DNA of 64,000 nt. Source: Microbacterium sp. (GTDB lineage Bacteria; Actinomycetota; Actinomycetes; Actinomycetales; Microbacteriaceae). The stretch covers positions 744,001 to 808,000 of the forward strand of contig PNMM01000001.1 of the NCBI GenBank assembly GCA_013823625.1, in the 5' to 3' direction. Shown in pieces: positions 27,455 to 36,396 of the stretch. Under the pieces are notes generated by a model. That model saw only the letters and a program-made list of their open reading frames with translations, made no database searches and had not been told where the DNA came from. The position numbers and the translations under genes were made by a program. How positions within the stretch are numbered: the first letter of the stretch is position 1; every line of letters starts with the position of its first letter.

Positions 27455-28258
27455 GTGTCGAGTGCCACTGAACCCCAGGAAGAGATGGTTAGCCTTACCG
27501 GCGGCACACTCTCGCTCAGCGACGCGCGCAGCCGAACCTCACGCGCGGTCACTCTGCAAGCCTTCACTCTCGCCCGCACCGCGGTGACCTGGAGGCAGTT
27601 CTCCACCACCCCATCGTGGGATCAGCACCGCTTGAACGACTCCTTGGTCGAGCGCGACCCGGCCGTGCCCGCGCATGGGGTCTCGTGGCAGGATGCGGTG
27701 CTCTGGTGTATCGAGGCCTCAGAGCAGCTCGGGCTCCGCCCCGCCTATCGGATTGATGGTTATCGCGTCGAATGGGATACCGGCGCCGACGGATTCCGGT
27801 TGCCGACCGAGGCCGAGTGGGAGTACGCATGCCGTGGTGGTAATGACGGCCCGCACTATGGTCCGCTCGCCGAGATCGCGTGGACGTCACTCGATGGGGT
27901 GGATGCCCCGCAACCGGTCGGCACAAAGCAAGCGAACACGTTCGGCCTCGATGGCATGTTGGGCAACGTGTGGGAGTGGGTCTGGGATCACGCCGACACG
28001 GCGCGGTACGGCGACTACCGTGTGTTGCGAGGCGGGGGATGGGCCGACCGACCATGGAGCGTTCGTGCGTCAGTGCGACGAGGCAGTGCGCCCGACGCGG
28101 TGATCGATGACGTCGGGTTTCGAGTCGCGCGCGGAGCTGTCACCGCGCACGGTGCGGATGAGTTTCAAGGATGGTCACGCAGTGCCGATGCTCAGCGCGC
28201 GAGCATCGCACAACCACGGCCCGTCGGTTGGACGCCGCTCGACCTTGCGCGTCAATGA
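27455..28258 (+). CDS. Formylglycine-generating-enzyme-like protein (SUMF1 fold)
   Basis: A 267-residue protein of the FGE-sulfatase (SUMF1) fold. FRLPTEAEWEYACRGG, NTFGLDGMLGNVWEWVWD and VLRGGGWADRPWSVRASVRR are the fold's signature segments. The copper-binding cysteine pair that catalyses formylglycine formation in true FGE, in the segment after the GGSW-like motif, is absent. It is therefore unlikely to mature sulfatases, and no sulfatase gene is nearby. The fold also occurs in EgtB-type and chaperone-like proteins. The start is GTG. It ends just before a strong terminator. Confidence 0.8.
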   Translation: MSSATEPQEEMVSLTGGTLSLSDARSRTSRAVTLQAFTLARTAVTWRQFSTTPSWDQHRLNDSLVERDPAVPAHGVSWQDAVLWCIEASEQLGLRPAYRIDGYRVEWDTGADGFRLPTEAEWEYACRGGNDGPHYGPLAEIAWTSLDGVDAPQPVGTKQANTFGLDGMLGNVWEWVWDHADTARYGDYRVLRGGGWADRPWSVRASVRRGSAPDAVIDDVGFRVARGAVTAHGADEFQGWSRSADAQRASIAQPRPVGWTPLDLARQ

Positions 28259-28260
28259 GA

Positions 28261-28295
28261 AAGGCCCCGCTCCTCCGGGGGAGGAGCGGGGCCTT
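28261..28295. terminator. Bidirectional terminator between oxidase and bc1 operons
   Basis: A perfect 16-bp inverted repeat, AAGGCCCCGCTCCTCC (28261-28276) and its complement (28280-28295), with a GGG loop. It lies between the convergent FGE-like gene and qcrB. A short T-rich stretch follows on the + side and a purine run flanks the other side, so it can stop transcription both ways. Confidence 0.92.
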
Positions 28296-28310
28296 CTTGG
28301 TGCTGAACTA

Positions 28311-29933
28311 CTAGTGCTTCTGCGACTCCAGCTCGTTCATCGTGACCGGCGCAATGCGGTCTTCGAAGAACCAGCGCGAGAGGCCAGCACGAACGCGCTG
28401 CGCCACGGTGATCTTGCCCTGATCGTTCGGGCGGATCATGAGGGGCTGGTATTCATCAAAGCTCACGAGACGCCAGCGCTCGAAGTCATCGAGCTGCTCG
28501 TGCACCTCGATGTACTCGCCGCCCGGCAAGCGAACCACACGGCCTGATTCGAACCCGTGAAGAGCGATCTCGCGGTCTTTGCGCTGTAGCGCGAGGCAGA
28601 CCCGCTTGGTGATGAAGAACGCGATGAACGGGCCCACCACGGTTGCGAACTGCAGCGCGTGAATAACGCCTTCGATCGACAACCGGAAGTGGGTCGCGAT
28701 GATGTCGGAGCTCGCAGCAGCCCACAGCGCGGCATAGAAGGTAATGCCGGCGGCGCCGATCGCGGTGCGAACAGGCGCGTTGCGCGGACGCTCGGCGATG
28801 TGGTGCTCGCGACGGTCGCCCGTCACCCACGCCTCGAAGAACGGATACAGGGCGACCGCGGCAAGGAACACCAGCAGACCAACGAGAGGAATCAGCACGC
28901 CGAACGCCCACGTGTAGCCGAGCGGGTCGACGAAGTCGAGGTTCGGCGGAATCAGTCGCAGGGCACCATCAGCGAAGCCGATGTACCAGTCAGGCTGGGT
29001 ACCGGCAGACACCGGCGACGGGTCGTACGGCCCGTAGTTCCAGATCGGGTTGATCGTGAAGAACGAAGCGATCAACACGATGACGCCGAAGACGATGAAG
29101 AAGAATCCGCCGGCCTTCGCTGCAAACGCGGGGAGCACGGGGGCACCGACGACGTTGTCGTTGGTGCGGCCAGGCGCCGCGAACTGCGTGTGCTTGTTGA
29201 CGATCAAGAGCACCATGTGAATGCCGATCAGCGCGATCGTAATCGCCGGAAGCAGCATGATGTGCAACACATACAGGCGGGGGATGATGTCGGTTCCGGG
29301 GAACTCATCACCGAACAACAGGTACGAGATCCAGGCGCCGGCCACCGGCACCGCCTTGATCATGCCGTCGATGATGCGAAGACCGTTGCCCGAGAGCAGG
29401 TCGTCGGGGAGCGAGTAGCCCGTGAAGCCGAGGGCCATGGCCATGACGAAGAGCAAGAAGCCGATGACCCAGTTGAACTCACGCGGCTTGCGGAACGCAC
29501 CGGTGAAGAACACACGCAGCATGTGCAGACCGATGGCGGCCACGAACAGCAGGGCTGCCCAGTGGTGCACCTGACGCATCAGCAGACCGCCGCGAATCTC
29601 GAACGAGATGTCGAGCGCCGAGTGGTAGGCGACCGACATCGGGATGCCCTGCAGCGGCACGTACGAGCCCGAGTACTCGACCTCTGTCATCGAGGGGTCG
29701 AAGAAGAACGTCAGGAAGGTTCCACTCAACAGGATGACGATGAAGCTGTAGAGCGCCACCTCGCCGAGCATGAACGACCAGTGGTCGGGGAAGATCTTTC
29801 GGCCAAGGGCCTTGACGGCGGTCGACGCGCTCGTGCGCTCATCGACGTAGTTGGATGCCCAACCGGTGAACCGCATACCGCGCCCCGGCGCAGTTTCGGC
29901 CGACGACGCCGGCGGGGTCACAGTGGTACTCAC
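28311..29933 (-). CDS. qcrB: Cytochrome bc1 complex cytochrome b subunit
   Basis: QcrB oxidises menaquinol within the bc1-aa3 supercomplex. The 540-residue membrane protein has the paired heme-b histidines in the second and fourth helices (HHWAALLFVAAIGLHMLR and LYVLHIMLLPAITIALIGIH). The quinol-site motif is PDWYIGF, the actinobacterial form of PEWY. An extended C-terminal cytoplasmic domain (from about 430) is typical of the phylum. The GTG start overlaps the qcrA stop by 4 bases. Confidence 0.97.
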   Translation of the reverse strand: MSTTVTPPASSAETAPGRGMRFTGWASNYVDERTSASTAVKALGRKIFPDHWSFMLGEVALYSFIVILLSGTFLTFFFDPSMTEVEYSGSYVPLQGIPMSVAYHSALDISFEIRGGLLMRQVHHWAALLFVAAIGLHMLRVFFTGAFRKPREFNWVIGFLLFVMAMALGFTGYSLPDDLLSGNGLRIIDGMIKAVPVAGAWISYLLFGDEFPGTDIIPRLYVLHIMLLPAITIALIGIHMVLLIVNKHTQFAAPGRTNDNVVGAPVLPAFAAKAGGFFFIVFGVIVLIASFFTINPIWNYGPYDPSPVSAGTQPDWYIGFADGALRLIPPNLDFVDPLGYTWAFGVLIPLVGLLVFLAAVALYPFFEAWVTGDRREHHIAERPRNAPVRTAIGAAGITFYAALWAAASSDIIATHFRLSIEGVIHALQFATVVGPFIAFFITKRVCLALQRKDREIALHGFESGRVVRLPGGEYIEVHEQLDDFERWRLVSFDEYQPLMIRPNDQGKITVAQRVRAGLSRWFFEDRIAPVTMNELESQKH

Positions 29934-31012
29934 AGTGCACGCTCCCAGAAGCTCGGACCCACAGGTTCGGTGAAGTCGCTTTGCGCGACAAGGTAACCCT
30001 CGTCATCCACAGTGATCGGGAGCTGGGGGAGGGGACGCGCCGCCGGGCCGAAGATGACCTTGCAGTGGTCTGCAACGTCAAACTGCGACTGGTGACACGG
30101 GCACAGCAGGTGGTGTGTCTGCTGCTCGTAGAGCGCGACAGGGCAACCGACGTGCGTACAAATCTTGGAGTACGCGACGATGCCGTCGTACGACCAGTCG
30201 GCCTTGGCCGGGTCTTCCTTGAGCTCGTCGACGGGAAGACGCATGAGGAGAACGGCTGCCTTGGCCTTCTCTTCCAGGCGGTGGTACTCGAGCTCGGCGA
30301 GACCCTCGGGAATGACGTGGAACGCCGACCCGATGGTGACCTCAGACGCCTTGATGGGGGTACCCGAAGGGTCGCGAGCCAGTCGAGTGCCGGCCTCCCA
30401 CATCGTGTGCTTGAGCAGAGCAACCGGGTCTTCTGCCGGCGCGAGATCGCGGAACATGGCAATGGCCGGAATCGGTGTCGCAATGACGGCACCGATCAGC
30501 GAGTTGCGCACGAGGCTGCGCCGCGTGAAGCCTGATTCGGCGTTGGCTTCGCGGAAGATCTCGACAGCACGCTCACGTGACTCGTCGCTGCCTCGCGTGG
30601 GGTGACGCTCTTCGACGAGCTCGTGCCCGTGCATGAGGGCCTTTGACCAGTGCACCGCCCCGATTCCCACGCCAAGAAGGCCCAGGGTGATGCCGATACC
30701 GAGGAACATGTTGTTCAGTCGGATCGTGCTGGGGTCGAGTTCATCGATCGGGAACATGATGTACGCCGCGACGGCGAACACACTGCCGATGACGGAGAGG
30801 AAGAACAGGGCACTAATCGTGCGCTCGGCCTGCTTCTCTTTCTTGGGGTCGAGATCGGTGACGCGCAGCCGCTCGGGCGGAAAACCCGGGTTAGGGAAGC
30901 GATCGGAGCGCACCACCGCGACGGCGGGTGCGGGAGCAGAGTGATCCTGCTGCTGGGCGACAGCCGTGCCCGGGGTCTCGCCGCCGTGTGCGCTGTCGTG
31001 TGCCTCAGCCAA
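29930..31012 (-). CDS. qcrA: Rieske iron-sulfur subunit of bc1 complex
   Basis: QcrA carries the 2Fe-2S cluster that takes electrons from menaquinol. The 360-residue protein has an actinobacterial N-terminal extension with three membrane helices, then the Rieske domain. Cluster ligands are Cys285, His287 (CTHVGC), Cys304 and His307 (CPCH), with the disulfide pair Cys290/Cys306. The start appears to be TTG: it has AAAGGA 6 bases upstream, and no better start is nearby. Confidence 0.95.
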   Translation of the reverse strand: MAEAHDSAHGGETPGTAVAQQQDHSAPAPAVAVVRSDRFPNPGFPPERLRVTDLDPKKEKQAERTISALFFLSVIGSVFAVAAYIMFPIDELDPSTIRLNNMFLGIGITLGLLGVGIGAVHWSKALMHGHELVEERHPTRGSDESRERAVEIFREANAESGFTRRSLVRNSLIGAVIATPIPAIAMFRDLAPAEDPVALLKHTMWEAGTRLARDPSGTPIKASEVTIGSAFHVIPEGLAELEYHRLEEKAKAAVLLMRLPVDELKEDPAKADWSYDGIVAYSKICTHVGCPVALYEQQTHHLLCPCHQSQFDVADHCKVIFGPAARPLPQLPITVDDEGYLVAQSDFTEPVGPSFWERAL

Positions 31013-31043
31013 TGGTGGTCCTTTCCTCGAAGTGCGTGCGGGC

Positions 31044-31871
31044 CTAGTTCGACTTCGCGGTGAGCCAGATGGTCACACCAACGAGAGCGCCGAGGCCGAA
31101 GATCCAGATGAAGAGACCCTCAGAAACGGGGCCGAGCGAGCCGAGATCCCATCCGCCAACAGAGGGGTTCTCTTGCACGTACAAGAGGTACGTAATGATG
31201 TCGTTCTTGTCTTCAGGAGTGAGGTTGAGGTCGCTGAACACCGGCATGTTCTGCGGGCCGGTGACCATTGCGCCATAGATGTGCACGGGGTCGACACCGG
31301 CGAGGCCGGGGGCCCACTTGCCCTCGGTCAGCGCGCCGCCAGCGCCGGCCACGTTGTGGCACATGGCGCAGTTGATGCGGAACAGTTCGGCGCCGTGAGC
31401 GGCGTCGCCGTCGCCAGCGATGTAGCGGTCGGGCGGCACTGCGGGGCCAGGAGCGAGGTCGGCAACCCAGGCCGCCATCGCGTCGATCTGGGCCTGCGTG
31501 AACTGAACGGGCTTGAGCTCAGCCTGCGGGCCCGAGGCCGCCATCGGCATACGACCCGTGCCGACCTGGAAGTCAACGGCGAGCGCGCCCGCACCAATCA
31601 ACGTCGGGCCAGCGGCGGTGCCCTCGGCGTTCATGCCGTGGCAGCTGGCGCAGTTGGCCGCGAAAAGCTTGCCGCCCTCATCGATGAGCTCGGCGCTGGC
31701 AGCCGTCGTCTCGGCGGTTGCGGTCGTTGTCGCAAGCGCGTACGCACCGCCCGTGGCCAGGAGGCCAACGACGAGCAGTGCGGTGGTCGCGAGCGGGTGG
31801 CGGCGACCAGCGCGGCGGGTGGATGCAGGAGTGGGTGCCATGGTGAGGTGCGTCTCGATTCTGCGGATCAT
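31044..31871 (-). CDS. qcrC: Diheme cytochrome c subunit of bc1 complex
   Basis: QcrC replaces both cytochrome c1 and soluble cytochrome c, passing electrons to CuA of CtaC. The 275-residue protein has an N-terminal membrane anchor (about 26-48), two heme-binding motifs CASCH (Cys74/Cys77/His78) and CAMCH (Cys168/Cys171/His172), and a C-terminal membrane helix ending WLTAKSN. The ATG at 31871 overlaps the ctaE stop; a second ATG at 31838 is an alternative start. Heme attachment requires export across the membrane. Confidence 0.96.
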   Translation of the reverse strand: MIRRIETHLTMAPTPASTRRAGRRHPLATTALLVVGLLATGGAYALATTTATAETTAASAELIDEGGKLFAANCASCHGMNAEGTAAGPTLIGAGALAVDFQVGTGRMPMAASGPQAELKPVQFTQAQIDAMAAWVADLAPGPAVPPDRYIAGDGDAAHGAELFRINCAMCHNVAGAGGALTEGKWAPGLAGVDPVHIYGAMVTGPQNMPVFSDLNLTPEDKNDIITYLLYVQENPSVGGWDLGSLGPVSEGLFIWIFGLGALVGVTIWLTAKSN

Positions 31872-32497
31872 TGAAGGACGTAGATGACGAGGAACAGGCC
31901 GATCCAGACCACGTCAACGAAGTGCCAGTAATAGGAGACCACGATGGCGCTCGTGGCATCCCTGTGAGTGAAGGTCTTCACGGCGTATGCGCGGCCGATC
32001 ACCAGCAGGAACGCAATCAATCCGCCGGTGACGTGCAGGCCGTGGAAGCCGGTGGTCAGGTAGAAGGCCGATCCGAACGCGTCGGAGTCGAGCGTGACGT
32101 ATTCGCTCACGAGAATCGCGTACTCGTAGATCTGGCCGACGACGAAGACCGCGCCCATGGCGTAGGTCAAGAAGAACCACTCGATCATGCCCCACTTGAC
32201 CGGGTTCCAGCCGGTGCGGCGAGCCTGCAGACGCTCGGCGGCGAAGACGCCGAACTGGCAGGTCACGCTCGAGAGCACGAGGATGATCGTGTTCACCGTG
32301 GCCAGCGGAATGTTGAAGAGTTCGGTGCCCTGTTCCCACAACTGGGGCGACGTCGACCGCAGGGTGAAGTAGATCGCGAAGAGGCCCGCGAAGAACATCA
32401 CCTCGCTTCCGAGCCAGACGATCGTGCCGACGGCGACGACGTTCGGTCGATTGATCGTGGGAGCGCTGAGAGAGCTCGAAAGCGATGTGCTGGTCAC
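31868..32497 (-). CDS. ctaE: Cytochrome c oxidase subunit III
   Basis: Subunit III of the aa3 oxidase, 209 residues with five membrane helices. [20 protein letters not shown] opens the first helix, and the C-terminal [15 protein letters not shown] and [18 protein letters not shown] are conserved. It heads the ctaE-qcrC-qcrA-qcrB operon, the standard actinobacterial order. The GTG at 32497 ([10 protein letters not shown]) is preferred over an upstream in-frame ATG at 32572, whose extra residues have no family similarity and would reach into the trpD promoter region. Confidence 0.94.
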   Translation of the reverse strand: MTSTSLSSSLSAPTINRPNVVAVGTIVWLGSEVMFFAGLFAIYFTLRSTSPQLWEQGTELFNIPLATVNTIILVLSSVTCQFGVFAAERLQARRTGWNPVKWGMIEWFFLTYAMGAVFVVGQIYEYAILVSEYVTLDSDAFGSAFYLTTGFHGLHVTGGLIAFLLVIGRAYAVKTFTHRDATSAIVVSYYWHFVDVVWIGLFLVIYVLQ

Positions 32498-32503
32498 CTG
32501 TTC

Positions 32504-32509
32504 ATTATG
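32504..32509 (-). promoter_or_regulatory. Possible -10 box directly before ctaE
   Basis: Read on the minus strand, CATAAT lies 6 bases before the GTG of ctaE. If it is a -10 box, transcription would begin at or next to the start codon and the mRNA would be leaderless or nearly so. No good -35 box is seen. Confidence 0.3.
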
Positions 32510-32575
32510 ACCGATGAATCTGGAGGTTCGGGCCGGGCGACACCCCGGTTTCGAGGGGGAAAGTAGCATCAAGGC

Positions 32576-33640
32576 ATGTCAACGACCCCCACGTGGCCCC
32601 GAATTCTCACTCGCATGCTCGAAGGCGATGATCTCTCGATCGCGGATGCCTCGTGGGCCATGGAACAAGTGGTCTCAGGCGAAGCAACAGAGGCGCAATT
32701 GGGCGGCTTTCTCGTGGCTCTTCGCGCCAAAGGCGAGACCGTCGATGAAATCGTCGGATTTCGGGATGCTGCGCTGCGGCATGCCCGTTCGATCGAGATC
32801 GACTCCATGGTGCTCGACATCGTCGGGACCGGGGGAGACCCGTACGGGGCTGTCGTGAACGTCTCGTCGGTGGCATCCATCGTCGTTGCTGCAGCGGGCG
32901 TGCCGGTGGCCAAGCACGGCAACCGCGCGGCGAGTTCGGCGTCGGGCGCATCTGATGTTTTGGGCGTGCTCGGCGTCAACATTGAGCTCGACCCCGAGAA
33001 CGTGGCCAAGGTGTTCGACGAGGTCGGGCTCACCTACCTCAACGCGGCCGTGTTTCACCCGGGTTTTCGGCACGCGGGGCCTCCGCGGCGCCAGCTGGGT
33101 ATTTCGACGGTGTTCAACATTCTGGGTCCGCTCTGTAACCCCGCCCGTCCCGAGGCTTCGGCGGTCGGCGTCGCGAGTCTCGACCGCGTGCCGCTCATGG
33201 TGGGCGTCTTCCGCACGCGCGGGGCAACAGCACTCGTCTACCGCGGTGACGACGGCATCGACAAGATCACGACGACGGGTCACAGCCACATTTGGGAGGT
33301 CTCTCGCGGCTTCGTGACCGAGCACGACCTCGACCCGCGTGAGCTGGGCATCGCGACCTCGCAGATTGACGACATTCTCGGGTCGAGCCCCGAGCACAAC
33401 GCGGGCCTCGCTCGCGCTGTGCTCGCGGGCGACGCTGGCCCGGTGCGCGACATCGTGTTGCTCAACGCCGCGGCCGGGCTCGTGTCGTTTCGACTGGCAC
33501 AAGACCCCGAGCAGCTGCGGCGTCCGCTCGTCGAGCGTCTTGCTGAGCAACTCGTCGTGGCCGCAGAGGCGATCGATTCGGGAGCGGCGGCCGCAAAACT
33601 CGAGGCGTGGGCCGCGGCGACCCAGCGGCACGCGAGCTAG
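32576..33640 (+). CDS. trpD: Anthranilate phosphoribosyltransferase
   Basis: TrpD transfers phosphoribose to anthranilate in tryptophan synthesis. The 354-residue protein has the PRPP-binding [14 protein letters not shown] (84-97), [17 protein letters not shown], and [21 protein letters not shown], the anthranilate-tunnel region, followed by [10 protein letters not shown]. It is divergent from ctaE with 78 bases between starts. No other trp gene is in the window; an isolated trpD is common in actinobacteria. Confidence 0.96.
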   Translation: MSTTPTWPRILTRMLEGDDLSIADASWAMEQVVSGEATEAQLGGFLVALRAKGETVDEIVGFRDAALRHARSIEIDSMVLDIVGTGGDPYGAVVNVSSVASIVVAAAGVPVAKHGNRAASSASGASDVLGVLGVNIELDPENVAKVFDEVGLTYLNAAVFHPGFRHAGPPRRQLGISTVFNILGPLCNPARPEASAVGVASLDRVPLMVGVFRTRGATALVYRGDDGIDKITTTGHSHIWEVSRGFVTEHDLDPRELGIATSQIDDILGSSPEHNAGLARAVLAGDAGPVRDIVLLNAAAGLVSFRLAQDPEQLRRPLVERLAEQLVVAAEAIDSGAAAAKLEAWAAATQRHAS

Positions 33641-33647
33641 AGCGTCT

Positions 33648-33793
33648 GCGCAGGTGGCGCGCTTGCGCAGGGTGAGCGCTTGCCGAGAGTGGGCGCGCTT
33701 GCAATGGGTTGAGGTCTGAGAATTCGCCCAAGCCGCGAGGCACTTGCAGCCCGAGACCGTGCGATGCGGCTCACACCGTGCGGTGCGGCGCAC
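33648..33793. repeat. Short imperfect tandem repeats downstream of trpD
   Basis: The 221-base gap 33641-33861 holds no gene. It contains three imperfect copies of an approximately 18-bp unit ending GCGCTTGC (33648-33702) and a 19-bp tandem pair ACCGTGCGATGCGGCTCAC / ACCGTGCGGTGCGGCGCAC (33756-33774 and 33775-33793) with 2 mismatches. Possible structured 3' end or slippage product. Confidence 0.6.
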
Positions 33794-33861
33794 GGCCTTG
33801 GCCGAATGGCACGGTTTCGCGCGAAAAGCGGTCGACGCGCACCGTGCCGACCTGCGCGCGC

Positions 33862-34374
33862 CTAGTGGGGCGCGGAGTCGCTGCGCGGGAGCATCCCGAG
33901 GCCCTCGATGACCTCGAAGACGAGCTGGGTCTCGACGTGACGCACGTGCGGATGCGTCGTGAGGTGTTCGAGCACGAGCTCACGCAGGGCTGACGCCGAG
34001 GCGACGGCGACGTGCAGCAGGTAGTCGTCGGCTCCGGCAACGTGAAAAGCCGTGATGACGTTGGGCAGCGTGCGGGCGCGCTGCTCGAAGGCGCGCACCT
34101 GCTCGCGGCCGTGGGTGCCCAGGCGCACCGTGATGAGCGCCTGCAGACTGAGGCCGAGCGCGGCGGGGTCGATGTCGGCGCGAAAGCCGCGAATCACGCC
34201 GCGGTCGCGGAGTGACCGCAAGCGCTGGGTGCAGGTCGACTCGGCAATGCCTGCTCGCGCGGCGAGCGCCGCGTTGGTCAGGCGACCGTTGCGTTCGAGT
34301 TCGGTGAGCAGTTGCAGGTCGATGGCGTCGAGGGATGCGGGCTGCGGGTTCTGCGGGGAGGGGGCGTCGAGCAT
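33862..34374 (-). CDS. Lrp/AsnC-family transcriptional regulator
   Basis: A feast/famine regulator of 170 residues. The N-terminal helix-turn-helix is LQLLTELERNGRLTNAALAARAGIAESTCTQRLRSLRDRGVI (split here only for description; about residues 20-61). The RAM ligand-binding domain follows, with VTAFHVAGADDYLLHVAV-like core. Such proteins sense amino acids. It is divergent from a methionine/cysteine-metabolism PLP enzyme, which is its likely target. The ATG at 34374 is preferred; 34392 and 34410 are upstream alternatives. Confidence 0.88.
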   Translation of the reverse strand: MLDAPSPQNPQPASLDAIDLQLLTELERNGRLTNAALAARAGIAESTCTQRLRSLRDRGVIRGFRADIDPAALGLSLQALITVRLGTHGREQVRAFEQRARTLPNVITAFHVAGADDYLLHVAVASASALRELVLEHLTTHPHVRHVETQLVFEVIEGLGMLPRSDSAPH

Positions 34375-34399
34375 CCCGCCAGCATGAAGCATGCGCGCC

Positions 34400-34429
34400 T
34401 TGACCGTCAATCAGTGCGCGTTCTACGGC
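34400..34429 (+). promoter_or_regulatory. Candidate promoter and operator between lrp-like gene and PLP enzyme
   Basis: TTGACC (34400-34405) and TACGGC (34424-34429) are 18 bases apart and face the PLP enzyme. The -35 element is half of a perfect palindrome TTGACCGTCAA (34400-34410), a plausible binding site for the divergently encoded Lrp-type regulator. Confidence 0.4.
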
Positions 34430-34469
34430 AGAGTGCCACCGCGCCCGCAGACTGCGCCAGAATCGCGAC

Positions 34470-35669
34470 ATGTCGAGCACTGGCGCTTCTGACCCTGCAG
34501 TTGCTTTCGAGACCCTTGCGGTGCACGCGGGTCGCGATGATTTGACCGCGCTGGGGGTGCACGCGCTGCCGATCGACCTGTCAACGACGAATCCACTGCC
34601 CGACATCGAGGTTGGGGGAGGGTCGTACGAAGCGATCGCGACGGGCGGCCACCCGACCGAGGGCGGCAACGTCTACGCGCGCCTCTGGAACCCGACCGTT
34701 GCGCGCTTCGAACGCGCGCTCGCGGCTCTCGAAGGGGCCGAGGATTCGGTCGCGTTCGGCACGGGCATGGCGGCGTTCTCAGCGACACTGCTCGCCGCCC
34801 TGAACCAGGGGAGAGGCCGGCACGTCGTCGCCGTGCGGCCCATCTACGGCGGCACGGATCACTTGCTCGCCTCGGGCCTGCTCGGGGCCGAGACGACCTA
34901 CTGCGCGCCCGATGAGGTCGGCGACGCATTGCGCGACGACACGTGCCTCGTCGTGATGGAGACTCCGTGCAACCCCACGCTTGAGCTCGTCGATATCGCC
35001 GCCGTGGTCGCGGCCGCGGGGGATGTGCCCGTCATGGTCGACAACACCTTCGCCACCCCCGTGCTGCAGAACCCGCTCGCGCACGGCGCCGCGCTCGTGC
35101 TGCACAGCGCCACGAAGTACCTCGGCGGCCACGGTGATGCCATGGGCGGCGTCGTCGCGTCGAACACGGCATGGGCCGAAGCGATTCGCCCCGTGCGGGC
35201 CATCACCGGCGGGCTGCTGCACCCGCTTGGCGCATACCTTCTGCACCGCGGGCTGCCGACCTTGGCCTTGCGCGTGCGCGCTCAGCAGGCGACCGCGGGG
35301 GAGCTCGCGACCCGGTTGCTCGATCACCCCGCCGTCGCGCGGGTGCACTACCCGGGGCTGCCGGGCGCTGACCCGCGGGGAATCCTCGGCGGGCAACTGC
35401 GCGGCCCGGGCGCCATGCTGACGGTCGAACTTGCGGGTGGGTACGCCGCCGCCGAGCGGTTCATTGGCGGGCTGCAGCTCTTCACCCACGCCGTGTCGCT
35501 GGGGGGCGTGGACTCTTTGGTGCAGCATCCGGCATCGCTCACGCACCGGCCGGTGGCTCCGGATGCTCGCCCCGGCGCGGGCGTCGTGCGCTTGTCGATC
35601 GGGCTCGAGGCGGGCGTTGATCTTTGGCGCGACCTCCAGGCCGCGCTCGCTCAGGCTTCGGCGACGTAA
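34470..35669 (+). CDS. Cys/Met-metabolism PLP-dependent enzyme
   Basis: A trans-sulfuration-family enzyme of 399 residues. YARLWNPTVARFERALAALEG, FGTGMAAFSATLLA, VDNTFATPVLQNPLAHGA and SATKYLGGHGDAMGG with PLP-binding Lys216 are all family hallmarks. Cystathionine gamma-synthase, cystathionine gamma-lyase and methionine gamma-lyase cannot be told apart confidently by eye. The divergent Lrp-type regulator favours a catabolic role such as methionine gamma-lyase (inference). Its 3' end overlaps the convergent YchJ gene by 19 bases. Confidence 0.88.
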   Translation: MSSTGASDPAVAFETLAVHAGRDDLTALGVHALPIDLSTTNPLPDIEVGGGSYEAIATGGHPTEGGNVYARLWNPTVARFERALAALEGAEDSVAFGTGMAAFSATLLAALNQGRGRHVVAVRPIYGGTDHLLASGLLGAETTYCAPDEVGDALRDDTCLVVMETPCNPTLELVDIAAVVAAAGDVPVMVDNTFATPVLQNPLAHGAALVLHSATKYLGGHGDAMGGVVASNTAWAEAIRPVRAITGGLLHPLGAYLLHRGLPTLALRVRAQQATAGELATRLLDHPAVARVHYPGLPGADPRGILGGQLRGPGAMLTVELAGGYAAAERFIGGLQLFTHAVSLGGVDSLVQHPASLTHRPVAPDARPGAGVVRLSIGLEAGVDLWRDLQAALAQASAT

Positions 35670-36025
35670 AGCCAGCGCCCGCCCTCGCGCACGAACGTGC
35701 TGCGCTCGCGTTGGGAGCCGCGGGTGTCGGGGGAGCGCCAAAACGCCTCGAACTCAACCTCGCCGCGCGTGTCGAGCGGGCCGCCAGCCGAGCGGTCGAT
35801 GATGTCGAGGCGGTACCAGCGCAGTTCGGGCTCAAGCGTGAGTGTGGCCGGCCGCGTCGACGGATGCCACGTCGCGAGCAGGTAGTCGGCGTCGCTCACG
35901 GCGAAGGCGCTGAAGCGCGAACGCATGAGTTGCTCTGCCGTGGGCGCGGTGGTCACGCCGCGGTGGAGCGGCTCGCAGCACTCGGCGTAGGGGAGTCCGC
36001 TCAGGCAGGGGCAGCGCATCGTCAC
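35651..36025 (-). CDS. YchJ-family SEC-C-type zinc-binding protein
   Basis: A 124-residue protein of the YchJ (UPF0225) family. The N-terminal CPCLSGLPYAECCEPLH is a SEC-C-like zinc-binding motif. TAEQLMRSRFSAFAVSDADYLLATWHPSTRP and the C-terminal REGGRWLYV are typical. Function is unknown. The GTG at 36025 overlaps the stop of the upstream DUF2200 gene (GTGA), suggesting coupling; the ATG at 36019 is the alternative. Confidence 0.88.
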   Translation of the reverse strand: MTMRCPCLSGLPYAECCEPLHRGVTTAPTAEQLMRSRFSAFAVSDADYLLATWHPSTRPATLTLEPELRWYRLDIIDRSAGGPLDTRGEVEFEAFWRSPDTRGSQRERSTFVREGGRWLYVAEA

Positions 36026-36396
36026 GCGCTCGTGCGCAGCACCTTCTGCATCGGGCGGCCCTTCGCCAACTCGTCGACGAGCTTGTCGAGGTAGCGCACG
36101 CGCTGCATCAGAGGCTCTTCGATCTCTTCGACGCGCACGCCACAGATCACGCCCGTGATGAGGGAGGCATTGGCGTTGAGGTGCGATTGGGCAAAGAAGT
36201 CGGCGAACGGCGTCTGGTCGGCCACGTGCTGTGCAATCGCTGCGCTGTCGAACCCCGTCAGCCACGTGATGACCTCGTCGAGTTCGGCCGTCGTGCGGCC
36301 CTTGCGCTCGAGCTTGGCGATATACAGCGGGTACACCTGCCCGAACGACATGCGCGCGACGCGCTCGAGGGTTGCGGGTGCGGTAGCCATCGTCAA
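36022..36396 (-). CDS. DUF2200 family protein
   Basis: A 124-residue cytosolic protein that matches the DUF2200 pattern: MSFGQVYPLYIAKLERKGRT, DEVITWLTGF, FFAQSHLNANASLITGVICG, then RVEEIEEPLMQRVRYLDKLV. The function is not known. It sits between a glyoxalase-like gene and the YchJ gene with 4-base overlaps on both sides, so the three form a tight operon. Confidence 0.88.
   Translation of the reverse strand: MTMATAPATLERVARMSFGQVYPLYIAKLERKGRTTAELDEVITWLTGFDSAAIAQHVADQTPFADFFAQSHLNANASLITGVICGVRVEEIEEPLMQRVRYLDKLVDELAKGRPMQKVLRTSA

Noticed and set aside
28659-29996. Long open frame (445 codons) on the + strand opposite qcrB
   Set aside because: Its product is an Arg/Glu/His-rich string with no domain, a normal by-product of high third-position GC opposite a real gene with complete family motifs.
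33756-33793. Attachment-site duplication of a mobile element after trpD
   Set aside because: The 19-bp copies are directly adjacent, so no element lies between them, and no integrase is in the window.
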